Source of the DNA: Caldilineaceae bacterium
Lineage (GTDB): Bacteria; Chloroflexota; Anaerolineae; Caldilineales; Caldilineaceae
Length of the DNA: 6,496 bases
NCBI GenBank assembly: GCA_028819675.1
Contig: JAPPKT010000470.1
Span: 1 to 6,496, forward strand
Direction: 5' to 3'
Shown here: positions 1 through 6,330 of the stretch, piece after piece
Position numbering within the stretch: position 1 is the first letter of the stretch
Layout of the letters: each line of letters opens with the position of its first letter
Notes under the pieces: model-generated
What the model was told of the DNA's origin: nothing
Database searches by the model: none
The model's input: only the letters and a program-made list of their open reading frames with translations
Program-made: the position numbers and the translations under genes

Positions 1-686
1 TGCCGGTGGGCTACACGCCCGGCTTCGTCGACGGCGCCACCGCCGACATGGCCTTTACCCTCCTCATGGCGCTCGCCCGCAATCTCGTACCCGGCTGGCT
101 CCACGCCCGCGGCCCTGACTACCTCGTATACGACGGCAACATCCTCCACGGACACGAGATCTACGGCTCGACCCTGGGTATCATCGGCATGGGACGCGTA
201 GGCCGCGTGATCGCACGCCGCGCCAGCGGCTTCGACATGAAGGTCCTCTACCATAACCGCAATCCCAGCCCCCATGCCGAAGAGTTGAACGCCTCCTACC
301 GAACCTTGGACGGGCTTCTTGAGCAGGCCGATTTCGTCGTGCTCAGCGTGCCCATGTCACCCGAAACGCGCCATCTGATCAGCACCGCCCAACTCGCCCG
401 CATGAAAGAGACAGCCTACCTCATAAACGTGGCCCGCGGCGGCGTGGTAGATCACGAGGCCCTGCTCGATGCCCTGCAGCGCAACCTGATCGCCGGCGCC
501 GCCATGGACGTTACCGAGCCGGAGCCCCTCCCGCGCGATCATCCCCTTCTGCGCCTTGATAACTGTCTCATACTCCCACATCTGGGCAGCGCCACTTTCC
601 AGACCCGCTACCAGATGTCCCGTCGCACGGTGGACAACCTGCTGGCCGGTCTTCGCGGCGAGGAAATGCTGAGCCGCGTCGTCTGA
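1..686 (+). CDS. D-2-hydroxyacid dehydrogenase, glyoxylate/hydroxypyruvate reductase type (5' end outside window)
   Basis: A cytosolic NAD(P)-dependent oxidoreductase that interconverts a 2-keto acid and a D-2-hydroxy acid. The reading frame is open from the window edge, and the GTG at 6 lies inside the conserved 'PVGYTPGFVDGATADMAF' segment, so it is not the real start. About 90-100 N-terminal residues are missing compared with a family length near 320. Numbering from that GTG, the nucleotide-binding GMGRVG is at residues 61-66. The catalytic Arg is R144 in NVARGG, the Glu is E173 in EPEPLP, and the His is H192 in LPHLGSAT. The PHxGSAT ending is typical of glyoxylate/hydroxypyruvate reductases, so that subfamily is favoured, but the exact substrate is inferred. 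The gene converges on the peroxidase gene, with 33 nt between stop codons. It is a distant paralogue of the dehydrogenase at 3114-4172 (GMGNIGG, SPHALAW), not a recent copy. Family call very secure, substrate uncertain. Confidence 0.93.
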   Translation, partial: PVGYTPGFVDGATADMAFTLLMALARNLVPGWLHARGPDYLVYDGNILHGHEIYGSTLGIIGMGRVGRVIARRASGFDMKVLYHNRNPSPHAEELNASYRTLDGLLEQADFVVLSVPMSPETRHLISTAQLARMKETAYLINVARGGVVDHEALLDALQRNLIAGAAMDVTEPEPLPRDHPLLRLDNCLILPHLGSATFQTRYQMSRRTVDNLLAGLRGEEMLSRVV

Positions 687-716
687 CCGGCCCCCACACC
701 GATCCACTCTCCGATG

Positions 717-746
717 CTGCTACTCCGTGCCCTCCGGCGGTAGCAG
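717..746. terminator. Weak hairpin at the convergent 3' ends
   Basis: The 7-bp inverted repeat CTGCTAC (717-723) / GTAGCAG (740-746) has a 16-nt loop and overlaps the stop codon (720-722) and last codons of the peroxidase gene. It sits just beyond the plus-strand dehydrogenase stop (684-686), where a shared terminator would be expected between convergent genes. There is no T-run on either side, so it is not a classic intrinsic terminator and may be chance inside coding sequence. Confidence 0.2.
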
Positions 747-2090
747 TAGTTCGGGAGGCGCGTCAGGTGGCGCGCTGAGAGTCAATAGAAACGCGATCAG
801 CGCCTCGCTCTGCTCCTCTGTAAACGCAAGCGGCACTAGGTCGGAATGGCCCGGAAACGCCGGCGGCGCATGATTGTAGTGGCGGATCACCGCCTCCAGG
901 TCGGGAAAGATGCCGTTGTGCATGTAAGGGGCCGTTTCGGCCGCGTTGCGCAGGCCGGGCACCTTGAACGCGCCGATCAGCTCCTCGCCTTCGATCTTGA
1001 TGAAGCGCAGCTCCACGCAAGCCTCCTCATTCGCGTCGCTGTACTCGCCCAGACAGTTGAATATGTCCTCGACCACCTGCACTGTCCCCAGTGATCTGCC
1101 CTGATCGAACTTGCTTCCCTCCGGCAATGGCAGGCCGATATTGTGAAACGATCCATTGGTAAACAACGGACCATTGTGACAGTCGGTACACTGACCTTCA
1201 CCAAAAAAGAGCCTCAACCCCTCCGCTTCCTGCGGACTGAAAAGTTCCGCCATCCGCGTCCCGTCGTTGGCGAGCGCAGCCGCGGCATAGTCGTCAAAAC
1301 GGCTGCGGCCGGGCAGTATCCTGCGGGAGTAGGCTGCGATGCTCTTTCCGATGTTGGCGAAAACGCGATTGATCGCGCCGCGATCCGCCTCGCTCATTCC
1401 CTCCCAGGCTGCTTGCGCTGTCTCTCCCTCTACGGGGGCGGCCTCGCTGGGAAAACGCGACGTGTCGCTGAGATCGGGCGCCGGCCCGAACACCGCCTCG
1501 TACTCGCTTGAGTAGTTGCTCAGCACATACCGGGCGTGCGCCGTCCGCGTACCGCCGTGCTCGATCGCCGCCTCCTGCGGAACCAGCGCCTGCGCCCACT
1601 GGCTGTCCTTGCGCCCATCCCAGTAGAACCAGTCGCTGTACGCGATGCCGACGATGGAAGGCGTATGCCGCGGCGTATCGACATCGCGCACGTTTGCCAA
1701 CACCTTCCCGTCGGTGAAGTACCTGTCCGGCTGATGACAGGTTGAGCAGGCGACCGACCCGTCAGGACTCAGGCCGCTGTCGAAGAAAAGTGCATGGCCC
1801 AGTGCAACCGCGTCGGGATTGTCCCCGACCGCGTTCGAAGGGTCTGGAGGCAAGGATGGCAGGCGGTCGATGCTGAGAGATGCAATGAGACCGCGTTCAG
1901 CCTCACTCCAGCTGTGAGCCGAAGCGCCGCCCGGCCGCGACGCCGCCCCGCCTCCGCCCCCTGACCCCATGAACACGCCGCGAAAAGTGGCCCCGACTGT
2001 TCCACCGCCAATGAGACCGGTAGAGATCAGGGCCACCGCAATGAGAAGTATAAGTGCCAGCCCGGCGCCGGCAACCAGTAGGCGGCGCAC
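720..2090 (-). CDS. Di-haem cytochrome c peroxidase (CCP/MauG family), membrane-anchored
   Basis: A 456-residue exported di-haem enzyme expected to reduce H2O2 to water with electrons from a small electron donor. Residues 5-25 form a hydrophobic segment after MRR, a signal anchor or uncleaved signal. A Gly/Ser-rich linker (about 42-59) follows. Haem-binding motifs CSTCH (115-119) and CTDCH (301-305) mark the two cytochrome c domains. Met390 in TAPYMHNG fits the distal haem ligand of bacterial peroxidases, whereas MauG has Tyr there, so peroxidase is favoured over a MauG-type modifying enzyme. WFYWDGRKDSQWAQAL (154-169) is typical of this branch. An insert with Cys346 and Cys358 could carry a disulfide in the periplasm. 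The start is GTG at 2088-2090, 3 nt after the upstream lipoprotein stop, which suggests translational coupling; no strong Shine-Dalgarno is seen. The stop is TAG. Maturation needs a cytochrome c assembly system encoded elsewhere. Confidence 0.93.
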   Translation of the reverse strand: MRRLLVAGAGLALILLIAVALISTGLIGGGTVGATFRGVFMGSGGGGGAASRPGGASAHSWSEAERGLIASLSIDRLPSLPPDPSNAVGDNPDAVALGHALFFDSGLSPDGSVACSTCHQPDRYFTDGKVLANVRDVDTPRHTPSIVGIAYSDWFYWDGRKDSQWAQALVPQEAAIEHGGTRTAHARYVLSNYSSEYEAVFGPAPDLSDTSRFPSEAAPVEGETAQAAWEGMSEADRGAINRVFANIGKSIAAYSRRILPGRSRFDDYAAAALANDGTRMAELFSPQEAEGLRLFFGEGQCTDCHNGPLFTNGSFHNIGLPLPEGSKFDQGRSLGTVQVVEDIFNCLGEYSDANEEACVELRFIKIEGEELIGAFKVPGLRNAAETAPYMHNGIFPDLEAVIRHYNHAPPAFPGHSDLVPLAFTEEQSEALIAFLLTLSAPPDAPPELLLPPEGTE

Positions 2091-2093
2091 GCT

Positions 2094-2609
2094 CTACTTC
2101 AATTCGAACTCAAAAGTAGCCGTATCGCTCTGATCGCCGGAGCTGATCTCGAGCGTCAATACCCAATCGCCCCCCATATTAAACCGCATCCCTTCCAGTA
2201 GATACTCCCCCTCACCGAGATTCTCCGTTACCCGCGGCGCGGTGGGAAAGCCGTGGTTATGTTCAGGCATGCCCCCGTCAACCGCGATCTCGGCATCGGT
2301 CACCGGGCTGCCGTCCGCGGTCTCGACCTTCAACGTCCAGGCATGGGTCTCATTTATGACGACAGGGTCCAGTTTACTCACGGCGCTGACCCTGAAGAGG
2401 CCGTTCTCAGTGTCCTGCGTCCCGAGCGAATCGGCCGCCATCGAACCGCCCGACATGTCCATCGCCATGCCTTCTCCGCCACCCTCAGTTACCGCAATTG
2501 GATTGCATGCGCTGAGCGCCAACGCCATCGCCAATAGCCAAACAACGCCCCAGTTTCTCACTTCCCCCAACTTCCTTGCTTTCGCAGCATCTCTCTTTGC
2601 CGTTCTCAT
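2094..2609 (-). CDS. Lipoprotein with YtkA/FixH-like domain and Met-rich linker
   Basis: A 171-residue predicted lipoprotein. A basic N-region and hydrophobic core (about 21-33) end in the lipobox LSAC with Cys35, followed by Asn-Pro, so a lipid-anchored protein outside the cytoplasmic membrane is expected. A linker with MAMDMSGGSM (48-57) is methionine-rich. Residues about 70-170 resemble the YtkA-like/FixH beta-sandwich fold: 'DGSPVTDAEIAV', MPEHNHG (114-120), 'GEGEYLLEGMRFNMGGDWVL' and an alternating beta-strand C-terminus. The MPxHxHG motif plus Met-rich linker would suit Cu(I)/Cu(II) binding, but that is inference; the fold is also used without metal. The ATG at 2607-2609 has a weak GAGAG site upstream. 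A GTG at codon 18 would give a canonical 19-residue lipoprotein signal and is a serious alternative start. It is the first gene of the pair with the peroxidase 3 nt downstream, so it may deliver electrons or metal, or assist assembly. Confidence 0.85.
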   Translation of the reverse strand: MRTAKRDAAKARKLGEVRNWGVVWLLAMALALSACNPIAVTEGGGEGMAMDMSGGSMAADSLGTQDTENGLFRVSAVSKLDPVVINETHAWTLKVETADGSPVTDAEIAVDGGMPEHNHGFPTAPRVTENLGEGEYLLEGMRFNMGGDWVLTLEISSGDQSDTATFEFELK

Positions 2610-2679
2610 TCACTCTCGCTTCAATGTAACTGTCCCAACCAAAAGTCTGTCGTCAACAACGTCGGCGCAATCATCCCGC

Positions 2680-2685
2680 ACTATA
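2680..2685 (-). promoter_or_regulatory. Possible -10 element for the lipoprotein-peroxidase operon
   Basis: On the minus strand TATAGT matches the sigma70-type -10 consensus at five of six positions, about 70 nt upstream of the lipoprotein ATG. No convincing -35 lies 16-18 nt further upstream, so this rests on one short hexamer in an AT-richer stretch. Confidence 0.25.
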
Positions 2686-2841
2686 GCACGACGCACAATG
2701 CCCTGCTGTTTTCAGGATTACATTTCTGCTGCTGAATATCGAACTGGAAATGCGGGGCCTGAAAGGGTCGGAGACCGCAGAAAGCGGATGAGGGCGCGAC
2801 ACCTCGCCAGAACTCGGGCCTTTTGACACTACAACCAGCTA

Positions 2842-2888
2842 CCCCTACCGTAGGGGCGCCCCTTGTAGGTGCCCTGGTACTTGCCCCT
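2842..2888. repeat. Nested palindromic intergenic element (REP-like)
   Basis: Three overlapping self-complementary units occur. CCCCTAC (2842-2848) pairs with GTAGGGG (2850-2856) around a single C. AGGGGCGCCCCT (2852-2863) is a perfect 12-bp palindrome. AGGGGC (2852-2857) can also pair with GCCCCT (2883-2888) to enclose TTGTAGGTGCCCTGG. These alternative pairings and the intergenic location fit a REP/MITE-like palindromic repeat. From memory, similar GTAGGGGCG...GCCC elements are scattered in many environmental genomes, which I cannot verify here. Confidence 0.6.
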
Positions 2889-2898
2889 CCTCCGGGCC

Positions 2899-2960
2899 CT
2901 TCGCGTGACTTCGCGGTTCTGAAGAAAGGTGTTCTTCGCGACCCTTCGCGTCCCTTCGCG
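2899..2960. repeat. Five-copy CTTCGCG short repeat with 10-bp spacing
   Basis: CTTCGCG occurs at 2899-2905, 2909-2915, 2934-2940, 2944-2950 and 2954-2960. Start-to-start spacing is 10, 25, 10 and 10 bp, so copies fall on one face of the helix within each subgroup. On the minus strand it reads as repeated CGCGAAG with three-base variable spacers. It lies directly beside the palindromic unit and is probably part of the same intergenic element. The copies are direct, not inverted, and no spacer is long enough for a CRISPR. Confidence 0.7.
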
Positions 2961-3113
2961 GATCAATCGATTCTGTTTCTCACAACCCCAAAATGTCAAC
3001 GGAGCCTGACTGTTCAGATGCAACAGCCTCGGCCCGTGCATCGCAATGTGACTCAGGTTGAGAATCAGATTGGGGTGGAGAGTGGGCTCTGCCAACCGCC
3101 TCCCCCGGATCTC

Positions 3114-4172
3114 TCACCCGCCAAACTCGCGCCACCGCGCCGCCAAACTGTCCAGCTTCTTCAGAAAACCTGGCTGCTCAACCACCTCATGGTTGACCGG
3201 AAACGCCGGCAACTCGCCCCGGAACACCGCCAGCAGGCTCTCGCAGGCGATCGTGCCGTTCATCTCGTAAAGGTCATCGGTCCACGCCAGCGCATGCGGC
3301 GACAAAATCACATTCTCCATCCCGATCAGCGGATGATCGAGAGGCAACGGCTCCGGTTCGACCACGTCCAGACCTGCACCCGCAATGGTCCCTGCTTGCA
3401 GCGCAGCCACCAAGTCCTCCTGGTTGACGATCGGGCCGCGAGCGGTATTGATGAAATAGGCGCTCGGCTTCATCATTTCGAACAGACGCCCGTTAATGAA
3501 TCCCCGCGTCTCCTCGGTCAAAGGACAGTTGGTAATCACGAAATCGGATTCGCTGAAAATTGTCTCCAGGCTCACGAGTTCCACGTTCAGCGCATCCGCC
3601 CGTTGCGGGTCCAGGTAGGGATCGTGGGCGAGGCGCCGCCCCAGGTCGAAAGGACCGAGAAGCCGGAACATCTCGCCCCCAATATTCCCCATCCCGACCG
3701 AGCCTACCGTCTTGCCGCTCAGTCCCAAGCCCGAGGTCTGCGCCTTAAGGTCCCATCTGCCGGTCCGCACTAGCTTGTCCTTCGCCCACAGCTTCTTGGC
3801 CAGAGCCAGGATCAGCGTCAGAATCGCCTCCGCCACCGGCTTCCGTACCGCGTCTACCGCGATCGCCAGCAAAATATCATTGGCCGTCAGTGCCTCCGTG
3901 TCGACGAGGTCATAGCCAACTCCCCAGCGGGCCAGGCAGACAAGCTCCTCGTTCCCTGCAACGGTCGAGGCGTCATATGGGCTTCCCAGCGCAATGACGC
4001 CTTCAAAGCCGGCGATGGCCTCGGCCGACACCGGCTCGCCCCCGCCCGCGTCATAAAATGCCCACTCAACGTGGGGCAGAGGATCGATCAACCTCGCCAG
4101 GACCGGTTCGATCGTGCCGGGTGCGGCCGTCTTGAAGCCCGATGATACACCAATGCGGAAGGGCCTAGGCAT
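3114..4172 (-). CDS. D-2-hydroxyacid dehydrogenase (phosphoglycerate-dehydrogenase-like), complete
   Basis: A 352-residue cytosolic NAD(P)-dependent dehydrogenase for a 2-keto/D-2-hydroxy acid pair. The order is an N-terminal substrate domain with RWGVGYD (82-88), a Rossmann domain with GMGNIG (160-165), then a return to the substrate domain. Catalytic residues by family pattern are Arg245 (NTARG), Glu274 (EPEPLP) and His293 (SPHALAW), so it should be active. The frame also opens at a TTG nine codons upstream, but ATG at 4170-4172 has AAAGGA eight nt before it and begins directly with the family-like MPRPFRIGVSS, so I chose it. It lacks the ACT domain of full serine-pathway PGDH. It is the last of three minus-strand genes, 111 nt after the oxygenase gene. 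The substrate may be a product or intermediate of the neighbours' pathway, which is inference. Confidence 0.93.
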   Translation of the reverse strand: MPRPFRIGVSSGFKTAAPGTIEPVLARLIDPLPHVEWAFYDAGGGEPVSAEAIAGFEGVIALGSPYDASTVAGNEELVCLARWGVGYDLVDTEALTANDILLAIAVDAVRKPVAEAILTLILALAKKLWAKDKLVRTGRWDLKAQTSGLGLSGKTVGSVGMGNIGGEMFRLLGPFDLGRRLAHDPYLDPQRADALNVELVSLETIFSESDFVITNCPLTEETRGFINGRLFEMMKPSAYFINTARGPIVNQEDLVAALQAGTIAGAGLDVVEPEPLPLDHPLIGMENVILSPHALAWTDDLYEMNGTIACESLLAVFRGELPAFPVNHEVVEQPGFLKKLDSLAARWREFGG

Positions 4173-4180
4173 GGGCTTGT

Positions 4181-4186
4181 TCCTTT
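4181..4186 (-). promoter_or_regulatory. Ribosome binding site deciding the start of the 3114-4172 dehydrogenase
   Basis: On the minus strand AAAGGA lies 8 nt before the ATG at 4170-4172. It lies inside the nine-codon extension that a TTG start (4197-4199) would add, so the shorter protein is preferred. Confidence 0.7.
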
Positions 4187-4236
4187 CAATTAGATTCAAC
4201 AGCTGAGGTCTGATGCAGTAGTGCGCGGCTCTGCAC

Positions 4237-4268
4237 GACCGGAACGCATGGCGCGTTCGCGGCCGGTC
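4237..4268 (-). terminator. Bipartite hairpin after the dioxygenase-family gene
   Basis: GACCGG (4237-4242) pairs with CCGGTC (4263-4268). Inside it AACGC (4243-4247) pairs with GCGTT (4253-4257) over a 5-nt loop, with a 5-nt bulge on one side. It begins 15 nt after the oxygenase stop codon on the minus strand and precedes the dehydrogenase gene. There is no following T-run, so it may be an mRNA-processing or partial-attenuation hairpin rather than a full terminator. Confidence 0.35.
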
Positions 4269-4283
4269 ACTTCCGTTTCCTGG

Positions 4284-5033
4284 CTACTCCCCATCTTCCA
4301 ATAGAGATGGACGCGAGTTGAAATAGGGTTTCTCAAACAGAATCTTCTGACGGTCCGTCAGTGCAACCGTCTGCGGCGGCTGCGTATATTTCGCGCTCCA
4401 CGACTGCTGTCCCGGACTGTACTTGTAGAGCAGAGAACGTCGGTGAAACTCCGCAGCCCACTCCACCGTGCCATGTGTCAGCGCCTCGGTGAAAATGACC
4501 ACCGAACCCGCCGGCGCCTCCGGGACGACCACGGCCTCATGCGCGTCGTGCGCAACCCGGATGCCGTCGGGGCAAGGAAAGTTGGCCTTATGGCTGCCCG
4601 GAACCGCACAGAATCCGCCCAATCCCGGCCCGGACGCCGACAAATTCCAGGAAACCACCGTCAGGCCGTTAAACATCTGGCCGTTGTTGTAGTGGTAGAA
4701 CTCTGGCGGGTCGTAGGGCGTCGCGCCTCCGTGCAGGCGCAGCCGTTCAGTTCCCGCTCGCATATAGATGCCGTAGTAATGGTCCAGTCGGAAGCCGTCG
4801 CCCAGGATCGTCATGAGATATGGCATGATGCGCTCATGGTCCAGCAGAGTACAAAAGACCTCGTCCCACTCCAGGAAACCGCCAAACCTGGCGCCCATCG
4901 TGTCCAGATCCGGCCCCGGCAGTCCCTGGCTGTCTATCAACGCGTTCAGCTCTTCCACTTCCCCGGCAGACAGCACGTCTTCAACCACAAGATAGCCTCG
5001 CACATCGAATAGATACCGTTCTACCTCGTCCAT
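4284..5033 (-). CDS. Phytanoyl-CoA dioxygenase (PhyH) family protein with HxG in place of HxD
   Basis: A 249-residue protein of the PhyH-type Fe(II)/2-oxoglutarate oxygenase family (family members are usually about 250-300). The N-terminus (FDVRGYLVVEDVLSAGEVEEL) is the usual opening of the family. The double-stranded beta-helix core includes LRLHGG (98-103), 'GLTVVSWNLSASGPGLGGF', VPGSHK (144-149) and LTHGTVEW (185-192). By alignment with PhyH, the first metal ligand is His101, the usual Asp two residues on is Gly103, the distal His is His187, and Arg198, 11 residues later, should bind the 2-oxoglutarate carboxylate. The missing Asp is the notable oddity: HxG/A in place of HxD is the arrangement known in non-haem iron halogenases, but it could also mean another carboxylate ligand or loss of iron. 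The start is ATG at 5031-5033 with AGGAAGG 8 nt upstream. It follows the enolase-superfamily gene by 66 nt, probably in one transcript. Substrate unknown. Confidence 0.9.
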   Translation of the reverse strand: MDEVERYLFDVRGYLVVEDVLSAGEVEELNALIDSQGLPGPDLDTMGARFGGFLEWDEVFCTLLDHERIMPYLMTILGDGFRLDHYYGIYMRAGTERLRLHGGATPYDPPEFYHYNNGQMFNGLTVVSWNLSASGPGLGGFCAVPGSHKANFPCPDGIRVAHDAHEAVVVPEAPAGSVVIFTEALTHGTVEWAAEFHRRSLLYKYSPGQQSWSAKYTQPPQTVALTDRQKILFEKPYFNSRPSLLEDGE

Positions 5034-5041
5034 CCGACCCC

Positions 5042-5048
5042 CCTTCCT
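5042..5048 (-). promoter_or_regulatory. Ribosome binding site of the dioxygenase-family gene
   Basis: On the minus strand AGGAAGG precedes the ATG at 5031-5033 by 8 nt in a purine-rich stretch. It supports translation from that start and independent initiation within the operon. Confidence 0.6.
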
Positions 5049-5099
5049 CTGCCCAATCGGCAGCGCCGGCTCCCCGACCTGTTCTCAGTATTCCGCGCC

Positions 5100-6242
5100 C
5101 TACTCTACAAGATTGGCCTCAATGTATTCCCAATTGATGTCCTGGCCCAGACCAGGCAGCTGCGAAATATGCACGAATCCCTCCTCGTCCATCGGGTCGT
5201 CCAGGCAGTTGAGCCAGGGGGCCGGCTGCTCGTAGTCTATGAACGGATGCAGCAGGCCGCGCTCGTAGTACTGGCCGGGAATCCCCATCGCGCACAGGGC
5301 GTGAAAATTGCCCGGCCCGCCGCCGTGGACCTCCATCCTCATCCCGAACGACTCGGCCAGATGCGCGACCTTCATCAGCGGCGTCAACCCCCCCAGGTCG
5401 CCGACGCCCCCGCGCACCAGGTCGCATGCCCCCGCTTTGATCCACTCGGCCCGCGTGTACATCTTGCCCTCCGCCGTCTCTGGACCGCAGATCGGCAGTG
5501 ACGTCTGTTCGCATAGCCACACGTAGGACGACATGCTGTGCTCATCCATCGGCTCTTCCATCCAGTAGTAGTCCAGCTTCTCCAGACCCTTCGCCAGGTA
5601 GAGCGCCTCCAGCCGCGAATAATAGTGATACGGGTCCAGCATCAGGTGAGCATCCGGGCCGTAGACCTCCCGCACCGCCGCGCACGCCGCGATGTCCCGC
5701 TTGACGTCCGGCGCCCCCTCATACGGCGGCTGCCACGTGTGCAGCTTGAAGGCAGGGTACCCGCGCTCGATGCACCACTCGGCGAAGTTCGCGTAGTCCT
5801 CCGGCGTGCCCAGCCCTCCCTCGATGTCGTCTCCGCACATCGTGCTTGCGTAAGCCGGCACCTTGTCGCGCGTCGCCCCCAGCAGCTTGTGCACCGGCAG
5901 ATTCAGCGCCCTGCCCGCCAGATCCCACAGAGCCAGGTCCACCGCGTTCAGCAGCCTGTCCGACATCGTAGCCATATTCAGGCGCTGCCGTTCCTTGAGA
6001 TTGTGCCAGATGCGCTCGCGATAAAACGGGTCCTCGCCGGTGATGTACGGTTTCACAAGGCTGCTGATCAGCGCCTGCGGCGGGCTGCCGAAGTAGTACC
6101 CCTCAACCCCTTCGTCAGTATGTATCGTCAGCACCGACTGCACCGCCTCGTGGTCTGGGCCCGGATGCCCGTGCCCTTCAGAGTCGCGCACGGTGTTCGA
6201 AATATAGCGAAATCGGCGGACGGACAGATCCGTAATCTTCAT
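5100..6242 (-). CDS. Mandelate racemase/muconate lactonizing enzyme family protein, probable acid-sugar dehydratase
   Basis: A 380-residue cytosolic enolase-superfamily enzyme. Such enzymes remove a proton alpha to a carboxylate bound to Mg2+, leading to dehydration or racemisation. An N-terminal capping domain (about 1-125; opening MKITDLSVRRFRY, with a His-rich loop SEGHGHPGPDH at 21-31) precedes the TIM-barrel. Barrel residues by family pattern are K166-L-H168 (the KxK position, with His as the second residue), metal ligands Asp203 (MLDPYHYY), Glu229 (WMEEP) and Glu255 (GPETAEG), and the Asp274/His306 dyad (CDLVRGG, EVHGGG). An intact set implies activity, most likely dehydration of a sugar acid; the substrate cannot be read off. 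The frame extends 59 codons upstream to a TTG, but ATG at 6240-6242 has AGGAG 6 nt before it and starts at the family N-terminus. It is the first gene of the three-gene set with PhyH and dehydrogenase downstream. Confidence 0.93.
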   Translation of the reverse strand: MKITDLSVRRFRYISNTVRDSEGHGHPGPDHEAVQSVLTIHTDEGVEGYYFGSPPQALISSLVKPYITGEDPFYRERIWHNLKERQRLNMATMSDRLLNAVDLALWDLAGRALNLPVHKLLGATRDKVPAYASTMCGDDIEGGLGTPEDYANFAEWCIERGYPAFKLHTWQPPYEGAPDVKRDIAACAAVREVYGPDAHLMLDPYHYYSRLEALYLAKGLEKLDYYWMEEPMDEHSMSSYVWLCEQTSLPICGPETAEGKMYTRAEWIKAGACDLVRGGVGDLGGLTPLMKVAHLAESFGMRMEVHGGGPGNFHALCAMGIPGQYYERGLLHPFIDYEQPAPWLNCLDDPMDEEGFVHISQLPGLGQDINWEYIEANLVE

Positions 6243-6248
6243 CGGTTT

Positions 6249-6253
6249 CTCCT
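6249..6253 (-). promoter_or_regulatory. Ribosome binding site deciding the start of the enolase-superfamily gene
   Basis: On the minus strand AGGAG lies 6 nt before ATG 6240-6242. This near-ideal site argues against the 59-codon longer frame beginning at TTG 6417-6419, whose first part looks like a lipoprotein signal. Confidence 0.8.
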
Positions 6254-6330
6254 GCCTGAAAGACTGAAAATGAGGCGAAGTAGGCCTGACTTCATCGGAC
6301 CCCGCTCCCGCCAGTGCCTCCTCCCCGTGC

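Larger units (their letters stand above)
2610..3113. other. 504-bp intergenic region without a convincing gene
   Basis: This stretch separates the 5' end of the lipoprotein-peroxidase operon from the 3' end of the minus-strand dehydrogenase gene. It holds the probable operon promoter region (2610-2720) and the repeat element at 2842-2960. The remainder (about 2720-2840 and 2961-3113) shows no recognisable motif, RNA gene or terminator with a T-run. Open frames exist on both strands but lack family resemblance and have low-complexity composition, for example a minus-strand 88-codon frame whose C-terminus is encoded by the repeats. I see no tRNA, riboswitch or transposon ends here. Confidence 0.7.

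Noticed and set aside
6..686. GTG at position 6 as a true start giving a short dehydrogenase
   Set aside because: The conserved segment is already under way before this codon and the frame is open to the window edge. The gene is simply truncated by the window.
2242..2826. 194-codon plus-strand frame opposite the lipoprotein gene
   Set aside because: It is a shadow of the lipoprotein gene extended into noncoding DNA. The minus frame has a clear lipobox and domain pattern.
2899..2960. CTTCGCG repeats as a CRISPR array
   Set aside because: Repeats are 7 bp with 3- and 18-nt spacers. CRISPR arrays need far longer repeats and unique spacers near 30 nt, and no cas genes are present.
2829..3095. 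88-codon minus-strand frame ending in KYQGTYKGRPYGRG
   Set aside because: The distinctive C-terminus is encoded by the palindromic and CTTCGCG repeats. There is no ribosome binding site or family resemblance, so it is a repeat-derived false gene.
2823..3773. 316-codon plus-strand open frame
   Set aside because: It crosses the repeat element and then runs antisense to the well-supported dehydrogenase gene. Its protein is Pro/Arg/Gln-rich and resembles no family.
4173..4199. TTG start for the second dehydrogenase
   Set aside because: The nine extra codons contain the AAAGGA ribosome binding site of the downstream ATG.
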